DNA of 64,000 nt from Scylla paramamosain (GCF_035594125.1 NC_087168.1:18010650-18074649); one strand, 5' to 3'. Shown: positions 11,291-23,719, counted from the stretch's first letter. Notes: generated from the letters alone by a model not told the origin. A program made the numbers and translations.

Positions 11291-12110
11291 AAAAACGAGA
11301 GAAAATGGATAAGAGAAATGAAGCCATTAGAGAAAAAAGAAAGAAAGACGAGAACGAAAAATTAGACTATTGAAGTGAAAGAAACACACAATTGAATAAA
11401 AAAAAAAAAGGAAAGGCTGAGATAAAAAAAGTAAATGGATTGGAAGCAGGGAGAGAGACAGACACAGAGAAAATAGAAAAAGAAGAAAAAGAAAAAAAAA
11501 AGAAAGATTTTGATACAGAACCGTATCACTACAAGGAGAAAATAAGAAAAAAGAAAGTTAAGGAAACGATGTAGGAATAAGAATAAGAACAGAGAAATGG
11601 ATAAAGAAAGGGAGGGGGAAGAGAAAGAGGAAGAGATTACATGATAGAAACGCACGATTGAAAACAAGAAAGGGAGGAAGAGGGAAAGATACAGAGAGAT
11701 GGGAAGTAAAGATAGGAACATGGAAAGACGGAAGAGAAAAGGAGGAGGAGGAGGAGGAGGAGGAGGAGGAGAAAGGGATTATGAGTGTGAAAGGGAATGT
11801 ATGAAAGAACCTCAGTATTGGAAAGAGACAAAGAAAAAAAAAGAAAAAAAGAAAGAGGGAGAGAGATAAAGGGGAGCGAACGAAGAGGAATAAGAGAGAG
11901 AGAGAAAAAAGTCGAAATACGTGCCAGGAGGAGGAAGAGAAGAGAAGAGGAGCTGGGGAAGGATACAGAAGGAAAAAAAAACGAGTCGAGAATGAAAAGC
12001 GAGGAAGGAAGGAAGGAAGGAAGGAAGGAGAACGCGACAGGAGAAGAAAAAAAAAAAGAGAATAAGAATAAAGAGAAAATAATCCGGAATCTGCAACAAA
12101 GAAAGGCATA
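11291..12110. repeat. Purine-rich tract
   Basis: More than 800 bp are dominated by A and G on the plus strand, with short (GGA)n at 11736-11771 and (GGAA)n at 12001-12028. Long frames on either strand (Lys/Glu or Phe/Ser/Leu) only reflect composition. Confidence 0.85.
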
Positions 12111-12489
12111 ATGCATCAGAAATCCTCTTAGTACGGCTCGCCCCACTGCCTGCGTTCATCAATCATCACGTTATTTCACCGTAATTTCACGAGGCCCTTC
12201 AATACTCTCCCCTCGACACGAACTTTGCGGTAATGAGGCAAGGGAACCCTCTCAGCGCATCTTGGAAAGGATAACGATAAGAGTAATGGGAGTAGCAATA
12301 ATAACACCATGCTGGGGAGGAAAGTCTGAATGGGTATCTCAGTGTGTATCTCTTGCTCCATTTTGCGAGGGAGTGGACTCTGCTTCAGGTAATGTGCGCT
12401 AACCTTACCGTGGTCTGGGGCTCATTGTACGCTGTAACGCTTATCTGTCGCTGCTACACGTTCCCTTCCTTTCCTAATGCCTGTATGGA
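12111..12489. other. No recognisable feature
   Basis: Mixed sequence without a supported gene or repeat. Confidence 0.55.
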
Positions 12490-13225
12490 GTTTACACCGA
12501 GATTTTAAAGACTAGATTAGATACTTGAGTAAGGATGTTAGGTGAGAAAAGGTAAACTTTAAAAAGGACTGGTATTTGGCACATCTTTCCTAAATTACTA
12601 ACTGCTTTGAATAATCTCTTCTTGTTCCACAGCCACTTCAAAACATTATGGTGTCTAGAACTTGCTCAATCTGTTCTCTCTAATCCCTCTCTTTCTTGTA
12701 GATGGTCATAAAGATTTCATACATTACCTCTAGTGCTGTGAATTGTTACATACCGCAATGGAAGGATTAAAAGATGAATTTGAAATCAATAAGGAGTTTT
12801 TAAAAGATTAGATGAGTGCATACGGATGCTAGGCGAAAAAAAGGTACGATTCAAAAAGAACTGCCACGTGGTTATTTGACTTTAAGAGATGAGTTTGAGG
12901 TCAGTAGGAAGTTTTAAAGACTAGATAAATGCATAGGTCTATTTTACAGAAGGACTGCCACGTGTAAACTCTTTGGATATTAGAGATTGCTCAATAGAAG
13001 GCTTCAAAGTCAATTTATTTTAAAAGATAATCTGAACTGATAAAGATGACAGGTGAGTATGGGCAGTAAGCCTGTTGGTTACGTGGCCTAGCTTGAGAGA
13101 GGGGTTTCGTGAATAGAGAACTTTTAAAGATCAGGTAAATGGGCAAGGATGATAGATGAGCATAGGTATGATTTACACAGAGACTGCCACGCGTAGGCCT
13201 ACTGGTTACTAGGCCGTGTTTAAGA
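12490..13225 (+). repeat. Tandem block of degraded LINE 3' ends
   Basis: At least four units each carry, in order, a TTTTAAAGA-TAGAT block, a GATG-TAGGTGAG block and a GGACTGCCACGTG block, at about 12500, 12790, 12910 and 13120. These match the family A LINE junction of frame end and 3' UTR, here on the plus strand. Units are diverged and vary from about 110 to 190 bp. No coding potential remains. Confidence 0.65.
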
Positions 13226-13625
13226 GATTATTCAACTTTGTTCTTTTGAGTTTTTTTTTTTTTTTCATTAATCTGTTTTGCTAATTAGTTCTTGTTTTGG
13301 AATTCTTCCTTTCCTTTTCGTCCCTTTTTGATAATGCATAATTAATCGACGTTTTATTTTTTTTTTCTTTATTTTGTTTTGCACCTGGTCTACCTTTCCT
13401 GTACACTGAATAGTTTTCCTTATGTTTTTATTTTCCTATGAAGCCAAAACAAAATTAATCTCTTCATGCATTCACTGACCAGATATGACCAAGAGTAAAA
13501 AAATAATAATAATAATAAATAAATAAACAAATAAATGAAACAAAATTGATAAATAAAAATAAATGAACAAATAAATAAAAAAAAATAAAAACAAATAAAT
13601 AAATCCAGACTTTATCCAGATTTAG
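13226..13625. repeat. AT-rich region with (AAAT)n
   Basis: Poly-T runs at 13247-13266 and 13355-13377 are followed by a decayed AAAT/AACA tetranucleotide tract at 13496-13608. Confidence 0.75.
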
Positions 13626-13639
13626 CCTAGAATATTAGA

Positions 13640-14030
13640 GATACAGTGACATGATTCACAAGCTTCACTCTTCAGAATAATTCCTTGATGTCTTAATTGC
13701 ACTTTGGTCAACTGCCTATTCTGACTGACTGTGTGGCGAGCAGATACCAGACGACCACAAAGGAACACGAAGGAGAAACAGACACTCCTCAAATTAATCC
13801 CTTGATATGTTAACTGCACTGTTGCCTTTTGCCTATACTGACTACCTGACTGTGGCGAGGCAAGGAGAGACCAAAGGAACACAAAGGAAGACAGAGGAGG
13901 AGCAAACACTCGTCAAATTAATCCCTTTATATGCTAATGGCACAGATGTGTATTACCTATTCTGACTGTCTGTTTGGCTAGGAGAGCAAAGGAACACAAA
14001 GGAAGACAGGCAACGATAACAGTAGCAGAG
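13640..14030. repeat. Three tandem units of ~125 bp
   Basis: Each unit has TTAAT-CCTT-ATAT-TTAA, CTATTCTGACTG, GTGGCGAG and AAAGGAACACAAAGGA-GACAG in order. The frames translated across it are repetitive and resemble no protein. Confidence 0.8.
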
Positions 14031-14181
14031 GTGACAGGTTAAGTATGCGTCCTTAAAAGGGAAGTTGAAATTTGTAAACACTGCCTGATGTACGAAGGTG
14101 TTCCCTCTCTCGTATCTTTGTATGCTTTGTATGCTTTGTATGCTTCCCTGCTGAGCTGCTCTGATGAAAAATATGCTTATC

Positions 14182-14182
<1 letters not shown>

Positions 14183-14270
<88 letters not shown>

Positions 14271-14376
14271 TTTACGTTAGATTAAACACCAATAATCCAA
14301 TGAATCACAGACACTAAATCCCACACATTCAAATTTTCCTTCCTCTTGTGCCTCGTCACCTCGATTTCATAACCCG

Positions 14377-14424
<48 letters not shown>
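14183..14424. repeat. (GT)n and (CA)n in inverted arrangement
   Basis: GT dinucleotides at 14183-14270 and CA dinucleotides at about 14379-14422 are separated by about 110 bp. Confidence 0.95.
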
Positions 14425-14425
<1 letters not shown>

Positions 14426-14529
14426 AGACCCATACATCGAAATATAGATACTAAAATCATACACCGTTATCTGACACATGAAACAGCCAATGGGAAACTG
14501 AAAGGTTGGTAACAAACATCCAAACATCG

Positions 14530-15790
14530 ATGCCAATCACAGCACGGGGCAACGCACGCACTTGCTAATCAAACGGACTCGTAGAATAGACTAAAAATAC
14601 TCCAACAATTCCTTCAATCACAACTCGGTACCTTTAAGCTGTGAGTAACATTTTCACTTCAAACTGTTCTGTATATCATCCCACTTTTTATTATCAGTAT
14701 TTCTCAATTTCGACTTCAAGCAAAGGGTAATATTTTTTCGCTTGCATGGTTCCCACTTTTTATGGTCTGTGTATCTCAATGTTTCAGCGTCCAATCTACA
14801 TAGACGACTTTTAACGTGCTCTGGAGGAAATTACTAGAGTTTTCAAGGGTGTTCTCATGATTCTAGTGACAGTTTAAGAAGATATGTATCAGCAGAGGGA
14901 AGGATCACCCCCAAAAATCGAATTAATTATCGCCTTGCTCTTTGGAAACAATCGTAATTAGAGAAAAATGCGAGGAGAGGTTAGGTTAGGTTAAGACGAA
15001 AACACACACGATCCTCAAACAGATTACTGAACAACATAGCGAGGAGAGGTTAGGTTAGGTTAAGACGAAAACACACACGATCCTCAAACAGATTACCGAA
15101 CAACATAGCGAGGAAAGGTTAGGTTAGGTTAAGACGAAAACACACACGATCCTCAAACAGATTACCGAACAACATAGCGAGGAAAGGTTAGGTTAGGTTA
15201 AGACGAAAACACACACGATCCTCAAACAGATTACTGAACAACATAGCGAGAAGAGGTTAGGTTAGATTAAGACAAAAACACACACGATCTTCAAACAGAC
15301 TACTGAACAACGTATCACCCTTAACACTCAGACTCGGTACCTCTAAGTAAACAGCAACATTTTTATCCTACACTCTGCATGTCCCCCTCTGCATCCCCTT
15401 TTACACTCCCGAGGATATAAAAAGGAAAATAAACCTTACCTCACAAAAGATCTTCGAGCACCGCATCACCCTTAATGCACATCACACAACGCACCACTTT
15501 CCAGCCAAGAGTATCATTTGTACTTCTAAACTCCCTGTATGGCATCCCTCTCTTCATTTATAGCCGAGGATGCAAAAAGAACGAAAACACACCTAAACTT
15601 ACCTCACGATCACCCAATCACTATTAATCCCATGAAAAAAAACGAATAATCCCACTCAAAGCATGGCACTGTTCTCTTAATGTCTCCCCGAACACTAAAT
15701 CATTAACAAAACACGCGCGGCCTGACGACAAATTACCGAACACTGCATCGCCCTTAATTCACAGCGACATTCGGAGCAACCAAGCGGGAT
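14530..15790. repeat. Diverged ~165-bp tandem array enclosing a 69-bp array
   Basis: Units share CTCGGTACCT-TAAG, an AACATTTTTA-CCTACA block, CTGTATG-CATCCC, ACTCCCGAGGATA-AAAAG, CACACCTA-CCTTACCTCACGATC and GCATCACCCTTAA. They recur near 14620, 15320, 15470 and 15640. The homogeneous array at 14970-15314 is an expansion of one part of this unit. Confidence 0.65.
14970..15314. repeat. Homogeneous 69-bp satellite, five copies, with TTAGG core
   Basis: Unit starts fall at 14970, 15039, 15108, 15177 and 15246, exactly 69 bp apart. Each unit contains GCGAGGAGAGGTTAGGTTAG followed by GTTAAGACGAAAACACACAC and AACAGATTAC-GAACAACATA. Only a few substitutions separate the copies; the last is the most diverged. 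Confidence 0.95.
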
Positions 15791-16110
15791 AATTACATGG
15801 GATGCGTCACGGAAGCAATACCACCTCAAACCGAAGCTCTATTTGCTCCCCCACCCCCCAACACATGCTATCCCGGTGCGAGGAACGGGAGCAATCACGT
15901 CAGTTTGGCGGCGACTTTGCGCAGTGACAGTGGTTCGCGAGGGTCTAAGTATCTGACGGGGGGAAAGGCCTGGGAGAGTCCTGGTTCGCTTGTTGTGTGT
16001 GATGGGTGGACTAGGCTCCGCTTTGGCCTGATTGTTCAAAGCGTTCACGGTGGTCACGTCACGAACAGACTTCCTTCCTTCCTGACCTAACCTGACCTGT
16101 CCTCTCTCCG
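15791..16110. other. GC-richer unannotated sequence
   Basis: The sequence is richer in CpG than its surroundings. A 97-codon frame (15797-16090, +) has no recognisable domain. It could be regulatory or exonic, but nothing supports a specific call. Confidence 0.35.
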
Positions 16111-16184
16111 CTTTGCTCTCTGTGTCTGTGTCTGTCTTTGTCTGTCTTTCTGTGTTTCTGTTTTTTGTACTTGTATTTCTTTCT

Positions 16185-16187
<3 letters not shown>

Positions 16188-16253
<66 letters not shown>

Positions 16254-16282
16254 TTTCTATTTATTTTGTGTCGTGTATGTAC

Positions 16283-16358
<76 letters not shown>

Positions 16359-16442
16359 CACAAAAGTTATTCATGTTACGCAAGTTTTTTTTTCTTTTTT
16401 ACATTTATTCACGATGGAAAAATGAAATACTGACTCTCTCTC

Positions 16443-16537
<95 letters not shown>

Positions 16538-16772
16538 AAAAGCAAAGGGATGATAAAAGATGATTATGATGAAAGATGGCAACAACAACGGCGGCAGGAA
16601 AATAAAGAACAAAAAACAAGAATAATAGCAACTGTAAGAAGAAAACTTAGTGGGTGGGTGGGTGGGGTGGGTTGGGGTGGGGTGGGGTGGGGTAGAGTGA
16701 TGGTGATGGTGATGGTGGTGGTAGTAGTGGTGGTGGTGGTGGTGGTGGTGGTGGTGGTAGTGGTGGTGGTGG
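16188..16772. repeat. (GT)n, two (TC)n tracts and (GGT)n cluster
   Basis: GT at about 16190-16250, TC at 16286-16354, TC at 16434-16534, GGGT/GGGGT at 16651-16695 and GGT at 16697-16771 lie close together. Confidence 0.95.
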
Positions 16773-16844
16773 CGAGTTCTTGTCAGCAATACCGCTTGTC
16801 CATCTTACTCTGTTTTCTCACAAAGGAAGTGTAATTACAAGGGT

Positions 16845-17080
16845 TGGACAGACACCATCTGTTTCAAGCCATAAACCATCTGTTTTAATCCTCAAAGCCA
16901 TATGTTTTAAATGTTGTGTTTTAAGCCAAAAATCTATCTATTTCATGCAGTCTATTATTCTAAGCCGTAAGTCCATCTATTTTGTTCATTCTATCTTAAT
17001 CCATAAATCCATCCATCTTGTTCATTCTGTCTTAAACCATAAAGCCCATCTATTTTAAACAATGTATTTGAATCTATGAA
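16845..17080. repeat. ~37-45-bp minisatellite, about six copies
   Basis: Variants of TTAAACCATAAATCCATCTA followed by TTTTGTTCATTCTGT recur from 16858 to 17070. Confidence 0.75.
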
Positions 17081-17569
17081 ACCAGATTTTTAGCGAAATG
17101 CCAGTTATCTTTAATATTTAGAAGTATAAATTCCATTATTTTAGGTAATTTAAGTTAGATATCATCTCTTTCTAACCATAAAACTATTTGAAATCATAAA
17201 ACTATATAGTGTAATCCATGAAACTGAAAAAAAATAGCAGGGGGACGACAATATGAAGGTTCAGTAGTCACCCCTGTGTTTGATAAAGGGCTTAACATAA
17301 AGCCCAACAAAGGGGGAGCCACAGAACCAAAAGCCGTGCATTACCTTGTGTTTACGGGTGAGTCCCAGCACCGCCACCCTCACCTGCCCGGGCCGCGTGT
17401 ACTAATGGCGCAACACTTAATTTCATTACCAAATAGAGTTAACTATTACTGTATTTTAGCAATTAATGTCGCTTTCATAGGTGCGCACTACACAGCCAGC
17501 AGTGGGAGGCTCACAACACCGGACTGGTACTGGGGAAAGTAACAGAGTATTTGTTCCCACAGTAGACGT
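17081..17569. other. No recognisable feature
   Basis: An 88-codon frame at 17276-17542 (+) has no identifiable domain. Otherwise the sequence is AT-rich. Confidence 0.45.
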
Positions 17570-19030
17570 TTTTACCTCTGAAATCCTGTGATCGCCTGAG
17601 TGTCTCCGAGTAACACTTGAGAGCTGGGAGGCTTATAGTAGATCACAGGATTTAATAATGAGGAAAAGTGCTTAAAACAGTGAAAATAAGTGGAATGTTA
17701 ATATATTTTGTAAGTGAAGCTCTTTGATCTGATTGTCTTAATATTTTCTTAATGTCCGGAACTGAAATACATTACAATAAAATACAATAAATTTTGCGAT
17801 TAAAGAAAATTCTATCAAAACTACAGAATTTTGAATTATGAAATGCATAAGTAAAATATGTATACAGAAAGTATATATCACTCAGTAAAGTGTAGTTTTC
17901 TTTCTTTCTAAACTTTGTTTAAAAGTGGAGTATTTTTAAAGTAAAATATTATTGTCTTCCCACCGCTATTATGAACACAAAACATACCCACAATGTGTCT
18001 CCTTTATGTAAGGAACGTACATCTATTAGCAGGTAAAAAAATTGTTAAGTCCAAACTTATAATAAAAAAAAAAATCGAAAAAAAGAAGTTTCCGGTATAT
18101 TAGAAAGTTTAATACTGAAGGAAAACTCTGAAAAGCAAGTAAGTATGTGTCAAGTTAATATATTTCTATGATTAAAGTCATCTGGTGTTCTGAGAATCTT
18201 CTTGTAAAAGTTAAAAGCAGAGAGAGAGGCTTCCAGTAGAAAAGAAAACTTAAAGCTACGGAAAAGCGCTTAACACAGAGGAAGAGAGTTGACTATTAAT
18301 TTATTTTAATAACTAAAGCACTTCGCTCTGGGTATTTCCTGGTAAAACTTGAAAGCAGAGACATTTCCAGCAAAAAAGAGAGTTTAATACTGAGAGAGAA
18401 ACGTTAGATACAGTGGAAGTGAGCGTAGCAAGCCAGTCTGTTTTCATCCTTTCCCCCCTCTCTCGTGTAAAAAAAAGCAATATGGTCTGCCCACACACTT
18501 TTATCTCCTACTGTCTTTAATTTTCCTAACTTTTCTTTCTTCTGCCCAAACTCTTTATACTTCATCATCTTTCTATCAGTTCAGTTCGAGTATCGTGTTT
18601 TCAGTGGATTGGAGGATTTAAAAACAGAGGAAGAGAGTTGAATGTTAATCTTTTTTTTATTTAGGTCCATTGATCCTCTGAGCATCAACTTGTAAACCAT
18701 GACAGCAGAGATATTTCCAGCAGATCAGAGGATGTAATACTGAGAAAAACGCTTAAAACGGTGGAAGCGAGAGAGGAAAGTTAATCTGGAAAGTTCATTT
18801 CTTTTTATCTCTAAAGTCTGATCTCTTTTTATCTTTTTATCTCTAAAGTCTGAATATCTCTTGAAAAAGTGAGAGCACAAAGTTTGCAGCGGATTTTAAC
18901 AGTGAGGAAAGCTAAAAACAGCGGTAGTAAATGTTGACAAGTGAATCTGTTTTTATCTCTAAAATTCTCTGACCTACTGAATACTTCGTCTCTACAAACT
19001 GAATAGAAATTTGTATATGTATAACCCATC
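17570..19030. repeat. Diverged ~145-bp tandem array
   Basis: Units share a CTCTGA--ATC block, a CTTG-AAA-CTTGAAAGCAGAG block, TTTCCAGCAGATCAGAG-like sequence, TTTAATACTGAG-AAAA, GCTTAAAACAGTGGAAG and GTTAATCT-TTT. They recur at about 17600, 18120, 18230, 18340, 18690 and 18870. Non-repetitive spacers and A/T-rich decay occur between them. Confidence 0.7.
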
Positions 19031-19081
19031 TGCTTTGTATTAAGAGCTACTAACAGATCAAGAACAGATAGTTGATAGGTG

Positions 19082-19607
19082 ATTAGGTTAAGTTAGGTAA
19101 AATTAGGTTAGGTTAGATTAAGTTAAATTAGATTATGTAGATTAGGATAGGTTATATTAGGTTAGGTTAGGTTAGGTTAGGATAGATTAGATTAGATTAG
19201 GTCAGGTTAGGAGAGGTCAAGTTAGGTTAAGTTAGGTTAAGATAGGTTAGGTGAAATTAGGTTAAATTAGGTTAGGATAGGTTAGGTTAGGTTAGGTTAG
19301 GTTATATTAGATTAGGTTAGGTTAGGATAGATTAGATTAGATTAGGTCAGGTTAGGTTAGGATAGGATAGGTTAAGTTAGGTTATATTAGATTAGGTTAG
19401 GTTAGGATAGATTAGATTAGATTAGGTCAGGTTAGGTTAGGATAGGTTAAGTTAGGTTAAGATAAGATAGGTTAGGTAAGGTTAGATTGAGTTAGATTAG
19501 GATAGGCTAGAATAGGCTATCAGGTTACATTAGGCAAATTAGGATAGGTTAGGTTAAGTTAGGTTAAGATAGGTTAGGTGAGGTTAAGTTACATTAGGTT
19601 ACGTTGA
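19082..19607 (+). repeat. Interstitial TTAGG-type block
   Basis: About 525 bp consist of TTAGG units and one-base variants (TTAAG, TTAGA, ATAGG). TTAGG is the arthropod telomere repeat. A higher-order unit starting GTTATATTAGATTAGGTTAG occurs at 19301 and 19381, exactly 80 bp apart, with a relative at 19151. Confidence 0.9.
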
Positions 19608-19960
19608 ATACTGTTTTCTTTTTACTTATTTTTTTCTTTTTTTTTTAGTCAGAATCACTTTGTCGAAACTTCACATCTTGAGGTAAGTGTACACATGCAA
19701 CACTTCCTCTTGCCAAGCAGTTCAGAAAAGTGTTAATTGCTATTCACCCTGAGTTCCCGCCACTTCAGATCTTTAATTAAGTTGCGAAATAAGAGCCGAG
19801 GCAGCTTTTCATACGCGTTCCTGGCACATTTGTTACTTCACGCCCCGCTCTGTCCCATTTACATCATTTTAGAGTTTCAATTGCTTTTGATAAACATTTC
19901 AATCAGATTTTCTCGCGTTTGGCACAACTCATTGCGAAAAATATTGTGTGATTCATATGC

Positions 19961-19965
<5 letters not shown>
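19608..19965. other. No recognisable feature
   Basis: Mixed sequence with a poly-T run at 19628-19647. No gene is supported. Confidence 0.5.
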
Positions 19966-20037
<72 letters not shown>

Positions 20038-20326
20038 GGACGCTGGCTTATCTCCAAGGAATCTCGAAGCAGCGAACATAATTTTATTTTCGTGGGGACA
20101 AAATTGTTTTCTTAATTTTCCCTAAGCATTTTGTGGCAACAGTTTGGTGGTGGTGACGGTGGTGGTGACGGTGGTGGTGGTGGTGGTGGTGGTGATGGTG
20201 GCGTGTCATAATGATACTTTGCGCCCTGATGGTGATGTCAAACGATAATTAAAATCATATCTGATAAATTATTCGCAATCAAAAACATTGGTGTCAAAAG
20301 ATCACATTGGATACCAACTACTACTT

Positions 20327-20377
<51 letters not shown>

Positions 20378-20564
20378 TTACCATTCACTCATTCACTCCT
20401 GTACTTATCTACCTATCCATTCACACACACACACACACACACACAGTCACGCTCTAACACAGACAATAGTTCACGGGTATATTTTCATTTCAACTAAGTC
20501 AATACATGTCTTTCTCTCTCTCCCCCTTCCTTTATCTCTTCCCTAGTTTGCATCCATCGACAAT

Positions 20565-20617
<53 letters not shown>
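19966..20617. repeat. Cluster of (GA)n, (GGT)n, (ACT)n, (AC)n and (TC)n
   Basis: GA at 19967-20036, GGT/GGTGAC at 20149-20204, ACT at 20319-20376, AC at 20423-20445 and TC at 20567-20617 are separated by short plain stretches. Confidence 0.92.
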
Positions 20618-20619
<2 letters not shown>

Positions 20620-21185
20620 CAGGCATCCCTTTATTTCCCAGTAGGCTTTTTAAACCATTTCACACTCCCTATAGACCTTCCAAACTTATACCAAGTCATC
20701 AGATATCCTTCTCTCATCCATCAATCTCTCTCACTCCTCCTCTCACAGTCTCTCCTTTCCTCACTCAGTTCCTCCTACTCTCCCTCCATTTCTCCCTCCT
20801 CCACTATCCGAAATACTATTCTTTTCAAAATCTTTCTCCCCCCCCCACACTGAGTCCCCTTCCCTTTCCTCCCTTTCTTTCCTCCATCTCCCCTTCATTC
20901 CCTTTCCCTCCATCTCCCCTTCATTCCCTCCATCCCTCATTGCGATTACTGGTGATGGTCGAGGCAAATTGAGTATGAATTACCTTATGAATCACGCCGC
21001 GGGGAGTTGCTTCAGTGCCCGGGTTTCCATCAGGCAGGGCAGAGCAGGGGAACGTAAAGGAACACAAAGGAAGAACAAGAGCGCTAGTCCATGCCTGATA
21101 GGATGTTTTCATGATTCTTGTGAGTTTTTAAGGGGGTTGTGATAGTTTAATGCGCTGTACTGGAGGTTCTACTAGGTTTTTTAAG

Positions 21186-21187
<2 letters not shown>
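20618..21187. other. Pyrimidine-rich sequence, no gene
   Basis: CCTTTCCTCC-type sequence is duplicated near 20880-20935 (TCCATCTCCCCTTCATTCCC twice). The dispersed string AAAGGAACACAAAGG occurs at 21056. Confidence 0.55.
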
Positions 21188-21261
<74 letters not shown>

Positions 21262-21405
21262 TATAGTGCTGTTGGTACCAATGCTTGGTAAGTAATGTGT
21301 CTAAGTCAAAATATCGTATTGCGCCATTATACAAGTCATTTTAAAGAACATTTTTAGTAGTTTTTATACACGTTTAATTAACAAAAACTCGAGCTCGGGT
21401 ATACG

Positions 21406-21444
<39 letters not shown>

Positions 21445-21620
21445 GCTGTTCAAATTACAAAAGAAAATGTACACGCTTTTAAATGACCTCCCCCACCAAA
21501 AAGAAAAATAAATAAATGTAAAAAAATAAATAAATATATAGAGAAAAAGTGAAACAGCCCTCCCACCACCACCACCACCACCACCACCACCAACAACAAC
21601 AACAATAACAACAACACCAA
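21188..21620. repeat. (GA)n, (CA)n and (CCA/CAA)n
   Basis: GA at 21189-21258, CA at 21409-21442, and CCA then CAA at 21561-21625. Confidence 0.93.
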
Positions 21621-21625
21621 CAACA

Positions 21626-22247
21626 AGAATAAAATCCCTGCATTTGCAATCGCCAGTTCATTTATTGATTCAAAATTCTTTTATTTACTTATGTGAGTGT
21701 GCTTTTACCCTGCAAATGCAATATAAATATACTATGACAAAAACACATTAGCGCTGGCCAGTCTCATATCTACAGCAATACCTTTCACAAACGCCTCTGT
21801 TACTGCCTCATATGACCCCGGTGCTGTGATGCATTAAGTCAATCAGTACAGTCACTAACAATACAATTACTTCTTCTTCCTTAACGAGTCGTCCACATGA
21901 ACCAAGCCTGAATGAAACCCAAAGTGATCGGAAAACAATAATGACTTGAACCTACAGAGCAATACGTGGGGGAAAAAAAAAAGACAAGGACCATCTGACT
22001 ACTGGTTAAAGTCAGCGTGACTATCAAATAAACTACGCGATTGCATTATTTTCAGGGTGTACTTGGTCTTGCTTCACCGCCTCCACGTCTCTCGGTACTC
22101 GTGATAAACTGCTCACAAACGTTTTCTTTCTTTCTTTCTTTTTTTTTATCGTCTACTCTTAACAGCTCAAGTGGAAGTTAATGAAGTTTTCGGACATGTT
22201 CCTGTGTTGATTCTGATGAGTTTATTGAAAATTCACGTCATCAATAG

Positions 22248-22248
<1 letters not shown>
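21626..22248. other. No recognisable feature
   Basis: Mixed-composition sequence. Nothing supported. Confidence 0.5.

Positions 22249-22291
<43 letters not shown>
22249..22291. repeat. (CA)n microsatellite
   Basis: About 43 bp of CA dinucleotides. Confidence 0.95.
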
Positions 22292-22293
<2 letters not shown>

Positions 22294-22479
22294 AAACTTG
22301 CTAATCACCTCTGTGGCTTTTAATAGAACGTACGAGAGAGCAAAACGCTTCAAAACACAGACCAGTGCATGTTTCCAGCGACACCTAGTGAGCAAAGATA
22401 GAATTACAGAGTTTGATTTACCACAAGAAAAAGTTAACTTAACCTTTGTGGCATCAACTTGCTCTCACATCAAAAGGCT

Positions 22480-22880
22480 CAGCGTGGTGGTGTTCTGGTG
22501 TTTGATTCAGCGAAGTGTGTGTTTTTTTGTGCAGGTGTTCAATGGTGTTACTGTTGCTCTAAATGTGTTATTGTTTAGGTGTTGATTGCCCTATCTAGCG
22601 TTGTTTTATTGAAGTATTTGAATGCTTCAGGTGTGTTATTCAATCGTTTTGTTTTGCTCTAAGTGTGTTGGCATCCAGGTGTTTGATTGCTCTAGTGTGT
22701 TGCATTTCAAGTATTAGGTTATCCTAAGTGTGTTGCTATCCAGTTGTCTGATTGCTTCAGATCTGTTGCTATTCAGGTGTTTGATTACTCTATGTGTGAT
22801 GGTATTCAAGAGTTTGATTGCTCTAAGTTCGCTGTTGTTCACGTGAGCCCGATTATCCTAAGTGTATTCCAGCTCAGCTC
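22480..22880. repeat. ~45-bp minisatellite, about nine copies
   Basis: The unit resembles AGTGTGTTGCTATCCAGGTG followed by TTTGATTGCTCTA. It recurs at about 22490, 22530, 22570, 22620, 22665, 22725, 22765, 22800 and 22845 with moderate divergence. Confidence 0.85.
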
Positions 22881-23255
22881 AGGTGTTTAATTACCCTAAG
22901 CCGGAATTACCTAAGTGACAGTTCCCGGACAGGAGAGGAGATTAACTCCCCTTCATCAGGTAAGCAATCTTGCAACTAAATGTTCGTTGCAAGAAGATGC
23001 ACGGTTCCTGCTGCCTTCCTGACCGGCGCTAGTTGCAATGTGTCACATGCACGGCACTCACCATAGCAAGAGTGGCCTGATTACGTGGAAAAGAATATAT
23101 GAAGTTGTGTGATTGGGCATTGCATGAACTATGGATCTTGTTCAAGGATTCGGGTTGATCTTAAGGCAAAACTAATGACTGCAGTGGATGAAGACTGATT
23201 TGCTGTTATTTTCCTGTATTTATAGTCATAGTAGTAGAATAAATATTATAACAAC
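22881..23255. other. No recognisable feature
   Basis: Mixed sequence. No gene or known repeat supported. Confidence 0.5.
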
Positions 23256-23271
23256 ATCAATAATAATAATG

Positions 23272-23332
<61 letters not shown>

Positions 23333-23622
23333 ATAACAAAAGAAGAAGAAGAAGAAGAAGAAGAAGAGGACGAGGAGGGAGAAGAAAGAGAAGAAGAAGA
23401 AGGAGAAGAAGGAGAAGAAGAAGAAGAAGAGGACGAGGAAAGAGAGGAAAGAGAAGGAGAAGAAGGAGAAGAAGAAGAAGAAGAAGAAGAAGAAGAAGAA
23501 GAAGAAGAAGAAGAAGAAGAAGAAGAAGAAGAAGAAGAAGAAGAAGAATGAGGAGAAGCAGAAGAAAAATGGTCTATTTCTTATGAAAGTTACAAAATTT
23601 TATTATAACAAGGCAACTTAGT

Positions 23623-23717
<95 letters not shown>
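23256..23717. repeat. (AAT)n-(GAA)n compound tract and (GA)n
   Basis: AAT at about 23262-23332 passes directly into GAA/GGA units at 23339-23550, and GA follows at 23628-23717. The Arg-rich frame across it is an artefact. Confidence 0.96.

Positions 23718-23719
<2 letters not shown>

Noticed and set aside
14970..15314. CRISPR-like array of regularly spaced repeats
   Set aside because: The 69-bp units are contiguous with no unique spacers, and the sequence is eukaryotic. It is a satellite.
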